A DNA stretch of 62,000 bases from Tubiluchus corallicola (lineage: Eukaryota; Priapulida; Priapulimorpha; Priapulimorphida; Tubiluchidae), in assembly GCA_030141605.1 (NCBI GenBank), contig JAQGDQ010000555.1, positions 1-62,000 of the forward strand. The letters are read 5' to 3'. The translations under genes and the position numbers were made by a program. The first letter of the stretch is position 1; each line of letters starts with the position of its first letter. The notes beneath the pieces were generated by a model that made no database searches, was not told the origin of the DNA, and saw only the letters and a program-made list of their open reading frames with translations. Below, in pieces: positions 33,283 through 45,869 of this stretch.

Positions 33283-35380
33283 CTGTAATTAGTGTCCAAG
33301 AAACACATTGACAAACTATGAAATTTTAAAAACGAATCTCGCTGCGGCATGGCAGACAGCGAAAAGGCACAGTAACAAAACTTCCAACTTCTGCAGTTCA
33401 CTCAGAAACTCCGTTTTTTAGTCTGAATAAATCTTTGTGTTTTTGTAGAATTAACTGTAAAAATAAGATGTTCTGTCAAATATCATGCAAGGCTGCAAAA
33501 ATACCATAGCCAGTAGATGCTTCATGCTTGGTCGGGTTTTTTTGTTTATAATTTCAGTTATTGATTGTTAAAATAATTACTCTGTTACTTTGTTGGCATT
33601 TGTAGCCGAGTTGGAAGTTAATGTAATTATTAACCTAGTATAAATAATCTCTCGTTTCGCATTTTGGATTGTTTGTTGATAACTAATAATTTTAAGTGCA
33701 GCTGCCATAAAGTTTACTCAGGCATCGAGCAGGATAATGTTTACACTGCTTTATTGAATTAAAAACTAGCAAATCGTTAATTTGCGACTAGCTTTAATCA
33801 GGAATCATTTTGACAGAAAAACAGCCATTTTAATTCAACTAACCTTTCTCAGATAAACCATAATATGTAGAGAGATATATCTTAAAGCAGAACTATATTT
33901 TAAGCACTCTCAAGAATGTAGTCACTAAATTTATTTGGGCTGGCAGTAGAAACAACATTTCTAACATCGTCATTGACACGATAGGTGTTTTAATACTGAT
34001 AAGTAATCAGTTATAAAATTGTAGTTTCTGCTTAACGTTGCTGGTTACAACTTGCACAAGAAATCGGACAGTTACAGCGTGCTGTAGAATCATACAATGA
34101 GGCTTCACATATTGAGACAATGAGTGATATGGAATGATTGCATCGGAATCTTGGTATTCTTGGTATATTTATATATATATATATATATATATATAAGATT
34201 CGAGGCTACAGCTTCGACGAGGGCTCCATTTGTGGCGATCTATATATCAAAAGAAAGGTCTCGATCTAGTTTGAAATTATTGTGCACGAAAACAACTTTT
34301 CAAAATTGTTGACATTGCAGAAACTAGGTGAGAATCTATGAACTGTGTTAGTGAGCATAATGTTCAGGACTGTCATGGAATTCATTAATTAAATACTAAA
34401 GTATGGTGTGCCACTAATCCTTCACACTTTAAGACACACTGGATCAGTATTGGAAAGACCATCCTGAAATGTATCACGTTCCCACCTAACTACCTATACA
34501 CCACATTGTGTTTAACCGGAACCACAATGTTGTGTACATTAAGTATTGCAACCATGGGCAAAAAGCTATTAGCTTCACCCTGATCATCAAAGGTAATAAG
34601 ATGAAATCATATTATTGTATAAAATCTGTTGTATATTGCATGTAATTCACATCAAATTTTAGTTACATTTTTGGGACTGATTTTAAAGATTTAATTTTTG
34701 TGTGTCATTTTTATTAGGCTGTTTTGATTAAACATGATCTTAATTCAGTGCATAATTAAATATTAAATTTGTCTGTGATAGTATTCAGGTTTATCTGTCT
34801 GCATGAAAAAGTTATTGTCTATAATCGCATGGGTAAGTTAAAGTTTATTTTAAGCCATTTCTATTGGATTTCATCAGCTTGTTAAAGGATTAGAAAAAGG
34901 GCTTCTAAAGTCAGATGAATAAATAAATCTAAAAAAGTGGCTTCAAAAAATCACCAGAAAGTTGTTAGTTAATAATTATGCTAATTATATAATTTTAAGC
35001 ATATATTGTGCTCACGTTAAAAGAATTTTTGTCTATTTTTGTGTTATATCTCCAGCAATACTATTCTGACCACGCCATTACATGACGTCAGGTATGCACA
35101 TCGTAAATCGGGGGGAAAAAGAAAATAAAAACCTTTGCATGCAAAGTTATATTACTCAGCATTTAGCTTACCTGCTTGAAAGATTCATTTAGATAGAAAC
35201 AAAAAATCGTAATAATCTAAATTGCTCTTGGCAACTCGTAATTTCGTTGAGTCAAATTCTAGAGTGTGCCACTCAGTCGCCAAAAAAAACCTGTTTTTAA
35301 TTTCATTGGCTAAATACAGTAATATAAAAAGACTTTGCTTAGTTAGTGAAGTGTGAACAATGCTCTAAATATTTCTTTCG
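33283..35380. other. No gene supported
   Basis: AT-rich sequence with a (TA)n run at about 34169-34196 and a small piece of repeat family D. Upstream exons of the protease are not recognised here. Confidence 0.45.
34201..34272 (+). mobile_element. Dispersed repeat family D, fragment
   Basis: GAGGCTACAGCTTCGACGAG, CCATTTGTGGCGATCTATAT and GTCTCGATCTAGT match the start of the longer copy at 58013-58440. Confidence 0.6.
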
Positions 35381-35387
35381 AACGTTA

Positions 35388-35680
35388 CACAAAGTTACGT
35401 AATCTTATTTCAAATGACTCAGCATCAAAATGGCTGTACACCGTTACTGTTGACAGAAGTTCAGTGTGCAATTAGACAGCAGGTAAGAGGTATAAAATTC
35501 CAAGACAAATTTTCTAAGCTCTGTGTAAAAATTCTAGACAAAGTTACTCACACAACCTAATGTCATTTCAAATGGCTTATCGTCAAAATAGCTGTACCTA
35601 ACAGTCACGTTTTACACAGTGTTACTGCTGATGCAAGTTCTGCGTACAATAAGACAGCATGTAAGTGGTATAAGCTTTAT
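35388..35680. repeat. Imperfect tandem duplication of about 150 bp
   Basis: Two adjacent diverged copies share CAAAGTTAC, TTTCAAATG, TCAAAAT-GCTGTAC, ATTAGACAGCA-type words and GTATAA. Not coding. Confidence 0.6.
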
Positions 35681-35796
35681 GTAACGTCTGTGATTTTGTG
35701 AAGTGAATGGATTTTTTCTGCTGCAAGTGATTTTATTTTTGTAAAACGAAAGAAATAAAATGAATATTCCAGAATTTTCTGAAAATGGAGTGGCAT

Positions 35797-35802
35797 TTTA
35801 TT
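35797..35802 (-). terminator. Polyadenylation signal of zinc-finger gene 1
   Basis: AATAAA on the minus strand about 150 bases past the stop of the zinc-finger frame. Confidence 0.6.
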
Positions 35803-35949
35803 AAAGACATTAATTTAGTAAAAAAAATTAACAGTAATCGAAGGCAGTAGATCACTGCTTATCTTCTTTCCATTCTTTTCTAGTTTTTAGGACTGTTCTT
35901 ATGTAATACTTTAAATGACCCAGCAAATGCATAAAGAAGTTAATTACAC

Positions 35950-37080
35950 TTAAAAGTTTTCTTCCCCAATATGAACTTTCGAATGTTTTTTTAAACGACT
36001 CAATTTAGCAAAAGTAGAATTACATTGTAAACATTTATAAGGCTTTTCTTGTGTATGAATTCTCTTATGACGCTTCAAGCCACTTGCCCATACAAAAGCA
36101 GCATCACATTGGTCACACTTAAACGGTTTCTCACCTGCATGATTCAAAATGTGACGCTTTAAGTTGCCTTTCTGATTAAAAATAGCACCACACTGACTGC
36201 ACTGAAAAGGTTTTTCACCTGTATGAATTCTTGTATGAATCTTCAAATTGCTTGATCGAGCAAAACAAGCATCACATTGAGCACATTTAAAAGGTTTTTC
36301 TCCTGTATGAATTCTTATGTGATGTTTTAAATCTGTTATACGTGCAGAAGCAAAATCACATTGGCCACACTTAAAAGGTTTCTCACCACTGTGAGTCCTT
36401 ACATGATTTTTTAAGTGGGCAGATTGAGCAAATGCAGCATGACAGTGGCTACACTCAAATGGCCTTTCACCTGTATGGATTCTAATGTGGTACTTTAGAC
36501 TAGTAGAACGAGAAAATGCAGCATCGCACTGAATACATCTAAAAGGTTTTTCTCCTGTGTGAATTCTTACATGCTTCTTTAAACTACTTGACTGGGCAAA
36601 AGCAGAACTGCAGTGAGTACATTTAAAAGGTCTTTCACCTGTATGAATTCTTGCATGGCATTTCAAATGACTCACACGAGCAAAAGAACAACCACACTCA
36701 ACGCATATAAAAGGTTTCTCGCCAGTATGGCTTCTTTCGTGTTCTTTTAAATGGCTTGAATGAGCAAAAGCAGCATCACACCACTCACACTTAAATGATT
36801 TTTCTCCCGTGTGAGTTTTTACATGACGTTTCATGTGCCATCTTCTAGGAAAAGCAGCATCGCAATACTCGCACTTGAATAGTTCACTGATTTTGTGATT
36901 AGTGACTTGTCTTTTCTGCGAACCAGAGTAATCCAAGTCCAGCTTATTTTGACTACTCTCAATTGGAGAATTGTGAGGCCTCAGAAGTTCATCACGTATT
37001 TCTGTCTCATCAGCTGAAATGTCATGTTCTGCAATCACTGATAAATCTTCAGTTTTCACATCTTTTGCAAACTCTTCCAT
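35950..37080 (-). CDS. C2H2 zinc-finger protein with 11 fingers (376 aa)
   Basis: A single open exon from ATG at 37080 to TAA. Residues 1-67 are acidic and low in structure ([18 protein letters not shown]). Then 11 classical fingers of the form FKCxxC-x12-HxxxH follow, joined by HTGEKP linkers, from [10 protein letters not shown] to [10 protein letters not shown]. The protein should bind DNA in the nucleus; the target is unknown. No KRAB, BTB, ZAD or SCAN domain is present. In finger 7, Phe of the usual core is Ser (CDFASAR). Finger-by-finger order and the VIAEH motif match the second gene at 44426-45865, so the two are duplicates. An in-frame stop lies upstream of the ATG. Confidence 0.93.
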   Translation of the reverse strand: MEEFAKDVKTEDLSVIAEHDISADETEIRDELLRPHNSPIESSQNKLDLDYSGSQKRQVTNHKISELFKCEYCDAAFPRRWHMKRHVKTHTGEKSFKCEWCDAAFAHSSHLKEHERSHTGEKPFICVECGCSFARVSHLKCHARIHTGERPFKCTHCSSAFAQSSSLKKHVRIHTGEKPFRCIQCDAAFSRSTSLKYHIRIHTGERPFECSHCHAAFAQSAHLKNHVRTHSGEKPFKCGQCDFASARITDLKHHIRIHTGEKPFKCAQCDACFARSSNLKIHTRIHTGEKPFQCSQCGAIFNQKGNLKRHILNHAGEKPFKCDQCDAAFVWASGLKRHKRIHTQEKPYKCLQCNSTFAKLSRLKKHSKVHIGEENF

Positions 37081-37409
37081 CGCCGCAGTTGTTACATTTT
37101 TACAGTTTAATTTCTACAACTATTTTGTGTCATCAGTCACTGCTTTTGTTTCAACGATTATAAAACTCGCAAATCACAAGACATTGCGGTTTATGCCGAC
37201 GCTAAAAACCTTGACGGACACTAAGAAGAAACAAAAACAAAGAATTAAATCAGAAAAAGAAGCTACAATGATTTATCCATAAATTAGGTTATTAATAATT
37301 GCATTTCAAATGTAACTTGCCCAGTTTGCTTACTATTTCAAGCTTGACACATAATGTACAGTCAGGCATAAATTATTTAAAAAGTTATGCACTTTTGACA
37401 CCTGCTTAC

Positions 37410-37520
37410 CACCACCGCCGCCACGCCACCACCACCACCACTACTAGTACTACGACTACTAATACTACGACTACTACTACTATTACTGCTGCTGCTGCTA
37501 ATAATAATAATAATAATATA
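37410..37520. repeat. Compound trinucleotide repeat
   Basis: CCACCACC, ACTACTACG, GCTGCTGCT and AATAAT tracts in succession, followed directly by a LINE fragment. Confidence 0.9.
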
Positions 37521-37559
37521 TTTATTTATAAGGCAGTGCTCTTATAAATGTTAAAGTTG

Positions 37560-38060
37560 AGGTGCAGGCTGCACACTAGAAAACATAATCTTGAGAAAAT
37601 CAGTAAATTTAAGTAGTTATAAAATAGGATGCACTGTAGGAGCCATTTACTGCTGTTATCTGTCCTATGCAGATGATGTATGTTTGTTGGCTCTGACCAC
37701 TTCCGGACTTCAGCAGCTTATAAATGTTTATAATGATTTTGCAATTAAACATGAAATTATTGTGAACACAAGTAAAACTAAAACTTTATCCATAAAACCA
37801 GTTTGTGTGAGACACTTAAAACAGGTGACGTTTATTTAAATCATTTACATTTAAAAAGTGTGAAAGATCAGAAATATCATGGTCACATATTTGATTACGA
37901 AAATAGGCACGACCATGATATAGATAGACAGTGTGCTCATTTCTACATAAGGTAAAACATATGTTCGAACATAAGGTCAAACATATATTCAAACATAAGG
38001 TCAAACAAACAGAATTGATAAGAAATTTTTCAAAATGTAGCGCAAACGAAAATAGATAAC
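37560..38060 (+). mobile_element. LINE fragment, reverse transcriptase palm region
   Basis: One frame reads LSYADDVCLLALTTSGLQQL, with the YADD catalytic box, then a stretch ending VNTSKTKTLSIK. After a stop and shifts come words like KYHGHIFDYENRHDHDIDRQ, typical of the thumb region of non-LTR reverse transcriptases. A small CATAAGGTCAAACATAT duplication breaks it further. Inactive relic, no ends recognised. Confidence 0.75.
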
Positions 38061-39509
38061 AGTTTATATCGCACTGATCAAACTTTTACTGTGCAGGTCA
38101 ACGGTACAAATTTTTTTATTATAGTTTTAATAACATAAAAATTGCAAACAATAAACGCATCTGCAAGTTATTTCAGCTGCAAAAAGACTATTCTCCAAGG
38201 GCAATGTCTGTTCAACTTAACATACTGTATTTCGACACTATAATTTGAAAATGTACTCATTCCCTTGAAAAACAGGCTGTCAGAAACTTGCAACACTTTG
38301 TACTGAACATATGGAAAAGTGAATGCAGATATGACTCTAAGATTTACTAGCACTGGCCTAAAATTTAATATGTATCAAATACGGGAACTAAATTTTCCGG
38401 GGGAAGGGCGTGGTCAAATGTGCTGTATAAAGAAGTTGTTTTACTAATTCTTTGTATAATGCTGTCTTTACGTTTTTAACTCCAGTTTTATGTTTGAAAG
38501 AAATTCTGAAATAAAGGTTTAAATTCCAATTTATACGGCTGTTTTAGCATTTGGTAGCCAAAATGACCGTTCGTCATTTAATGATTTGTTAACAACTTCA
38601 AATGCTATTGTTGTGGAGATCACTGGCATCAATTAGAATTGCATAGAATATCGTAGAATCTTTCGTATGAATGACCGCCTTACTGTATGGATTGTTCTCA
38701 AACATTTGTTCCAGAAGTTTCTACAGCACGCTATGTAAGGCGAAGCAGGCTGCCGACACGGAATCACAGAGAGCACGCAGATCTAACACAGACTTATACT
38801 TGCATACTTACATTTTCAGATATACTTAAATGTTTTCCAGATTTTCAAGTTTATTGTAATCATTTCAACGTTCCTTCATAATTTTGTGTTGTAGAATTCT
38901 CGCTAAATAAAGTAGTAATATTTGACGGCGTGTTTTCTGGTTTTTGTTTTCTACGAGCCTTCTAAGAGAAACAAAACACAACAGCTGTATAGTGATTTGT
39001 ACGCCGAACATTTTTTGCAGCTCCAAGAATGAAAGTTCATTCTTCTTGAAAGTTCTCATTACCCAGGTGTGAAATAAACTCAATCACTACAATGATGTCG
39101 TCCTGCAGCAGGAAGTAGAGCAGGATGTATCTCGTGAAGTTGTGTGTTAAGCTTGATTGCCCGGGATAACGCACTTCTGAGTTTATTCCCACTTATTCAC
39201 ATTAAACTCTTTTGCACTAAATTTTCACTCATTCGCACAAGTGCGCACCATTGCACCCAATGTTCTAAATCCTGCAAATTTTAGCAACTTCAGCCTGCTT
39301 GAGCAAGCCCACTTTCAAAAACCTTCTTAAATAGACCACCTTAAAGTGTAAGGGTGCTGAAATGTTCTATGTTATCTAGCAGAACACCATTCGCAGGTAG
39401 GTTAGACTTAGTGACCATAATCATTGATACAGTATAATAATTTTTATTTTAAAGCAAGCATTAAAAAAGCCTACATGCAGGTAAATAAGTCTGTAAAATG
39501 ACTTAAAAT
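38061..39509. other. No gene recognised
   Basis: Short random-looking frames only. Confidence 0.45.
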
Positions 39510-40430
39510 TCGTGATTTTAGTAGACGTATTGTTAACAATATACTACCGTATCAACGAATTGACAATGAAGAACTATTTGATGAACTGGGGTACCAGTCT
39601 GAACGTGCTAAGTAACACACTAGCCTTCTACTCTGATCTCTTGTGTATGACTAATGAAGATATTAATACAGACCAAGATACCGTTCAGTACAACGGCAGG
39701 CATGTAAAACTAAATCAATTACAATCGGATCCTAAGTACAAAATAAATACTGAACAATCTACCATTTCTGCATATGAATGTCAATAGTTTGCTCAAGTAT
39801 TTCACAGATATTCTGCACTTACATTCGTGGCCCGATGTTACAGCTGCTGTCTGAAACCAGAATTGTAGATAGTAGGCACTTTGTATGTAATATTCCAGGC
39901 TACACTTTTATGCAAGAGAAACTCTCCAACCAATGCAGCGGATATAGGTCTATATGAAATTCAAAAATTAATTTATAGCAAAGCACCCAAATATAAGATA
40001 AGCCAACATTTATTTAACTGCAAACAGCCAGACCGAAGATTACTGGATTGAAATTGAAACGAAAAATACTGTATTCGGGGTAACATAGAGGCACCCAAAT
40101 ATATAAAGTTTTCAAGAACAATTACGATTACTAATTTTATGATAAATAAGTCCGGTAAGCTTGCACACATTTGTGGCGATTTTAACGTAAATCTTTTTAC
40201 ATCAAGAAAACAAAACGTTTGTGTAAATTATATCTTGTTGTTTCATTCCCTTAATTACTAAACCTATAAGAATTACTAACATGTCGAACACATTCATAGA
40301 TCACTATACTAGTGATTTAGCAAACTGTATCACCCCTGGTGTAATTCTGTACAAGGTAACTGACCACTTAACTATCTTTGCAATTATCAAAAAGTCCGTG
40401 GGAAAACGTAAAATTCACAGACAAAACCAA
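39510..40430 (+). mobile_element. LINE fragment, endonuclease region
   Basis: Split over several frames, the translation shows NVNSLLKYFTDI, HICGDFNVNLF and, further on, FIDHYTSDLANCITPGVI and VTDHLTIFAI. GDFN and the D-H motif near the end are hallmarks of the APE-type endonuclease of non-LTR retrotransposons. Stops and shifts make it a dead copy. A (TAA)n run follows at 40468-40508. Confidence 0.75.
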
Positions 40431-40467
40431 TTTTAAAAAAGAAATATTATCTGTGATCTGTGAACAG

Positions 40468-40507
<40 letters not shown>

Positions 40508-40515
40508 TAATTTAT
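40468..40515. repeat. (AAT)n microsatellite
   Basis: About 13 AAT triplets after the LINE endonuclease relic. Confidence 0.9.
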
Positions 40516-43500
40516 TTTTTGCCTTCATAATAACAATCATAGATAGTATATAGCATTGAGTTACAAATATTAAAGAAGGGCGGGATGGCGATAGACCAAA
40601 AGGTCATCTAGTCTGCCATCCCTAAAGAATTTTACAGAATTCTGAAACAAAAGAAGCCCACCCTTAAGACATCTCACATATTGCATGTCAGTGATGGCAG
40701 AGGATTCCTTTTTCCGACTACTTGGTCCCTCCCTGCCCTCTCCACGATAACAATTATTTAATATTTGACAAACTTTTGCTGAAAACTATATAGGAGAAAA
40801 TAATTGATCTATGTCTATGATTCTCAATTTTTCGTCAATAATATCAAAATTCAATTCACTTCCTTTTATCCACAACGTGAAGCACAATATTACAAATATG
40901 TGTACAAATTATTCATGTATAGTTGAAAAAAAAAACAAAAAATGCAATAAATTAAATATAATGATTAATGTCATCATCTTGGGTGCTACCGGTATATAAC
41001 ACTGCACCACTCATAATTTGATGCCATACTCTCAGGTCTGTTACCACATGCCATGTTGTTTAACTCAAATGGGTGCTCTTAATAAATCTTTCTTCAGAAT
41101 ACCTAATCCAGATACCGTACTACGTGATCAGAATGTCCACCTCTTGGCTTCTTCCCAGGTATTAATGATTTATAAATGTACAATTCCGATTCACTCTGTA
41201 GGGCGCTGAGTAATCCACTAGCCGAAGTAGGACAGTTCCGGTAAAACGTATGTGCTAAATTTTCGGAAAAGCAGTTTCGTACGACTAGGTCGCTAGGACA
41301 CTGGCGATTTTTGACGAGATCGACATTTATGAAGACATAATAAAATATAAAATTAAATCAGTTTTAGAGAAAAGGTAACTTTATAATAATGATGGATAAC
41401 CCTCGACAATTTACAAAATTTTACGATAGTATCCTCAGTATTATTAGCTCCATTAAAATCATCATAACATTAAACTAAGTATCTAATGCTTTAAAGAGAG
41501 AAACTATGCGCACAGTTACTATAGAAATAATTACAAGTTCAAAAATCAGACATATGCTGCTAAGCTATAGCAACACAAAAAAGTAACTTTTAACATTTAG
41601 GAAATGCAAAGACAATTAGTTTTAATAATATCAATAGTATAGTAACACGTAGGGCACTGTCGTTCATGGCTTGCTAGCCCATGTAGGGCACATAGATCAC
41701 TAGAATGTTTACTTAGGAGAAAACAATTATTTGTCCAAAAGGTAGTGAAATGATCACCTGTCTGTGAAGCGAGACTAAATCAAAAACGATATACGTTAAA
41801 CAAATGTTGAAGAAGTCGCTAAAAAGTGGGCTTATTTCACTTCAACAACATTAAAGTCGAAACCAAATTTAATATTGTCCCTTCTACCAGCTTCATCAGA
41901 TGTATAATAAATTATTCAACGTGTATTGAGGTTTTTAATTATTATCATTACATAAACAAGGACCACGCATAGTGCCAATACGCTTTACGTCTCAATTCGC
42001 GACCTGTGTCTAGTATCTTACTTAAGCAGCTTATGTACGCCAAGTGTCCTACTTTGGCTAACGGCTTACTCGGCCCCCAACTCCATCAATATGAGAAATC
42101 ATCTCGCGATTTTATCACCATTTGCTTTTTTCGTAAATAATTTTGCCTTCCTCTACGACTTACACATTTCAGAATTCAGCGCAGAGTGAATCTTCTAATT
42201 GTAATGGTTACAGCAACAACAACAATTCCCAGTAATTAAATCTATAATCAGCAGTTTAATTAACTTTGTTTTGCAAACATGGAGGAACTGTTTGCTTACA
42301 GATTATACTATCCAGTAAAGTTGCAAACCCATATGAGTTTACGGCAGAGTAGACGTAATTATTTAGTTTCAGTAAGGGCTCAAGACTACATATCAAAAAG
42401 CATCATAATTGTTGAAGTGTGTCCTACTTATTAGTTTGAAGTATTACAAATTTCACGTACGGTAGTAAAACAGGTGCTATTAAGCCTTATGGTGGTCCAC
42501 TTACTATCCTATCACACTATAAATTTTGCCAGAATTTCAAGTAATTGTGTAGATTATATTAACAAGAGATGTTGTTGCAAGTTGCTGAAAAAATATTACC
42601 ACTGCCTCTTGCTTATAATGATGCACGCCAGTCGCACACTTTGAAAAATCTGCTTACGTACAGTCTGTTTACAACAACACTTTTTCAAATTTTCCAACAG
42701 CAGTATTTTTGTATGAAGCAATGTGTCAAACAATGTAATGTGTCGCATATAGCAGATGACATAATGCCAAAATTATTGCTATTTATTGGACTGTTCTAAT
42801 TATGTCTGACGTATACCACGTACACGTTCAGAACGAGTTTGTTAGACACAAAATTTAAGCATGCTGAATAAAAATCCGTGTCTGACAAACTTTGCATTAC
42901 GGCACAAGGTTAATGAAGGCCGCACCCTGGTAAATATCTGTGTCCAACAATTATTTTCCGTAGTTAGGAAACAAAATTTACTTAAAATGAATGATAATGG
43001 TACTTGCTAGTTTGAAAAACTCAACCACAAATTATTTCTGACTTTTTTTGCTCTTTTAAAGTGCAATAAATTAGATTATTAACCGTAATAATATTTAATG
43101 TTTTCGTTGTTACGTGACTGCCACATTTCCGTGCCTGTATCACAACTGTAGTTATTAAATGGTATACAAAAGCATAAGCATTTATTAACGTCTAGTATTC
43201 TCAATGTTCTCATATTTCAGGTTGCTGTGTTTATTATTATGGCCTCCCAATGATTCTCATACTTCAGGTCGCTGCGTTTATTATTATGGCCTATCTTAGT
43301 TTGTTCACCTCAGATTAGAGAAATGTTCAGATTACAACTCTTGCAAATGTTCAAATCGCACAGCAAATGAAATTTTGATTTGACTGTGCCCTACAAGGAG
43401 CAAATCGAATACCTACACTGTTATGTTGACCTAAGGTCTCAGGTTCAAATCCCGACTAGTCAACAGTTTTCCAGCTTTCTCCACCTCATTACACACAATA

Positions 43501-44040
43501 GGTAATAAATATTAAAATAAACAGAAATGGTTTATAAACTTCTCGGAATCACATAGTCATAACCTAATTAATTAGTGACAAAATAAGCATTATTACTATT
43601 GTTATTATTACTTTTATTATGGATTTAACTAAAACTTGCAAATATAATACTTTAAAAAACTGTAACAGTGATTTCATTTTTTTATTTTTTTAAATAACTA
43701 GTGCATTAACTCTGATGTACAAATTCAAATAATGCATTAGAGATCAATTTTTTATTATTATAAAAAAAAGCAATGGATTTATTGCAAATATAGTTAAAGT
43801 CCAACTCTTGGAGAGGCTTATGCTGATTACTAATGAATCAAAACCAAAACACCAAAACGATCACATAGGTGTGACTAACATTGCTTATTTGTGTATTGAA
43901 TTTTGAATTGACTGTCTTTTCATTCAAAAATTTTAAAAGTTTAGTATCTCTGCTAGCAAACACACACAATCTGATTGCGAATTCGCAATGCGTTTGCCAC
44001 ATTTGAACCAGTGATTTCATCATCATAAGTCTGTTACGTC
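40516..44040. other. 3.5 kb without a supported gene
   Basis: No exon chain is recognised. A short direct repeat containing GTTTATTATTATGGCCT occurs twice at about 43225-43295. A B-box-like GGTTCAAATCCC is at 43442-43453 without a convincing tRNA fold. Confidence 0.45.
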
Positions 44041-44042
44041 AA

Positions 44043-44312
44043 TTGCATATATTGGGCAACCAGAATTCTAAAATAAAAAAATCTGCCCTCAAGACGGTAA
44101 GCACAGCAGTAATCCAGCAAAAACTAGACAATGCTATACCAGTGGCTTGTTCACAAGAGCGAAAATTTACGCAGCCAGCAATGATGTCGGCTGACCCAAC
44201 TCCAATCACTGAGCAGCTGACACGATTAAAGCCGAGTTTCTTATCAGCTAAGTCGACTGTAAAAACAAACCCGCTGGAGGTCTGCTGAAACGGTGGAGCT
44301 CTGGGCTCTTAA
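44043..44312. other. Unidentified segment open on both strands
   Basis: The plus strand is open for 81 codons from 44043. The minus strand is open for about 90 codons from 44310 but has no ATG; it reads PPFQQTSSGFVFTVDLADKK, later IGVGSADIIAGCV. Composition is less AT-rich than the surroundings. I do not recognise it; a repeat-derived sequence is the likeliest source. Confidence 0.3.
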
Positions 44313-44390
44313 TTAGACATGTTTCCATATTTCTTTTTAATTTTTCTTTTTCTCTGGTGTGAGTATTTATATTTCTCATGTGTGAGAAGC

Positions 44391-44396
44391 TTTATT
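44391..44396 (-). terminator. Polyadenylation signal of zinc-finger gene 2
   Basis: AATAAA on the minus strand 30 bases after the TAG/TAA region of the zinc-finger frame. Confidence 0.6.
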
Positions 44397-44425
44397 CTGC
44401 AAAATTAGTGTCATGCTAATTCATT

Positions 44426-45865
44426 TCAACTGTTTTTTTCAACATGATGAACTTTCATGATATGATTCTTTAAACTTATTGACTTAGAGAAAGCAGCATC
44501 ACATTGAAAGCATTTAAAAGGTTTTTCACCAGTATGAGTTCGCATATGACGCTTCAAATGACATGAACGTGCAAAAGCAGTACTACACAGTAAACATTTA
44601 AAAGGTTTTTCTCCAGTATGAATCCTTGCATGACATTTTAAACCACTTGACCATACAAAACTGGCATTACACTGCTCGCACTTAAAAGGTTTCTCACCAG
44701 TATGATTCATAATGTGACGTTTCAAATCACCTTTTTGATTGAAACCAGCATTACACTGATCACACTTAAAAGGTTTTTCACTTGCATGAATTCTTGCATG
44801 AATCTTCAAATTAGTTGCCCGCGCAAAAGCAGCACCACAATGAGAGCATTTAAATGGCTTTTCCCCAGTGTGAAGTCTTGCATGATGTTTCAAACTACCA
44901 AAACGTGTGAAAGCAACACCACACTGACTGCATTTAAAAGGTTTCGTGCCACTATGCGTCGTTACATGATTTTTCAAGTGATAAGATTGTGTAAAAGCAG
45001 CATCACAGTAATCACACTTAAAAGGCCTTTCACCTGTATGAATTCTCATGTGATACTTCAAGTTGGTAGATCGAGCGAATGCTGCATCACACTGAGCACA
45101 CTTAAAAGGTTTTTCACCTGTATGAACCTTTGTATGCTTCTTTAAACTAGTTGATTGAGCAAAAGCAGAATCACAATGAGTGCATTTAAAAGGTTTTTCT
45201 CCAGTATGTACTCTTACGTGACACTTCAAATGACTTGAGCACGCAAATGCAGCGTCACACAGAGTGCATTCAAAAGGTTTCTCTCCTGTATGAGTTCTTA
45301 TATGGCGCTTCAAGCCAGTTGATCGTCTAAAGACAGCATCGCACTGGTTACACTTGAAAGGTTTTTCTCCTGTGTGTATTATTGCATGATATTTTAAGCG
45401 CGATCTAGTAGGAAAAACCGCATCACAAAAATTGCACTTTAAGAGTTCTTTCACTTTTTGATTAATAACAAGCTGTATCCGTGAACTAGAGTGAACGGAA
45501 TCGCGCTGATTATATTCAATTGCAGAATTATAAGAATTCAAAAGTTCCCCACTATTTTCTGCCGAAGTTTGATGTTCTGCAATTACGGATGAATTTTCAG
45601 TTTCTGCATCATGCAGGAAGTATTCTGTGGTGTCAATAGGGATGTTAGGCTCGGTTTTTATAACTCCATCTTTTGTATCATCAACCTTTGCAACATCAAA
45701 CTCTTTTTTTACTGATACATTACAAATTCGCATGTCGCTGTTCATTGCACCCTCGGTAGCAGACTCATCAAACACATCTGACGGAAAACGAGGTTCAATT
45801 TTCACAGATGTGGAAGCTGCTTGTTCAGCATCATCTGACTCCGTATCGTGAGATGAGCAGCTCAT
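44426..45865 (-). CDS. C2H2 zinc-finger protein with 12 fingers (479 aa)
   Basis: The start is the ATG at 45865 (MSCSSHDTESDDAEQAAST), just after a strong acceptor (TTTGTTTACAG) at 45869. A longer frame upstream is intron, so at least one 5' noncoding exon exists. The N-terminal 170 residues are acidic and Ser-rich with two VKIEP / IKTEP-like motifs that look like SUMO-acceptor sites. Twelve C2H2 fingers follow, from LKCNFCDAVF to FKCFQCDAAF, with HTGEKP linkers; the last ends HIMKVHH with His spacing of four. A nuclear DNA-binding role is expected. Paralogue of the gene at 35950-37080, with a longer N terminus and one more finger. Confidence 0.93.
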   Translation of the reverse strand: MSCSSHDTESDDAEQAASTSVKIEPRFPSDVFDESATEGAMNSDMRICNVSVKKEFDVAKVDDTKDGVIKTEPNIPIDTTEYFLHDAETENSSVIAEHQTSAENSGELLNSYNSAIEYNQRDSVHSSSRIQLVINQKVKELLKCNFCDAVFPTRSRLKYHAIIHTGEKPFKCNQCDAVFRRSTGLKRHIRTHTGEKPFECTLCDAAFACSSHLKCHVRVHTGEKPFKCTHCDSAFAQSTSLKKHTKVHTGEKPFKCAQCDAAFARSTNLKYHMRIHTGERPFKCDYCDAAFTQSYHLKNHVTTHSGTKPFKCSQCGVAFTRFGSLKHHARLHTGEKPFKCSHCGAAFARATNLKIHARIHASEKPFKCDQCNAGFNQKGDLKRHIMNHTGEKPFKCEQCNASFVWSSGLKCHARIHTGEKPFKCLLCSTAFARSCHLKRHMRTHTGEKPFKCFQCDAAFSKSISLKNHIMKVHHVEKNS

Positions 45866-45869
45866 TTCT

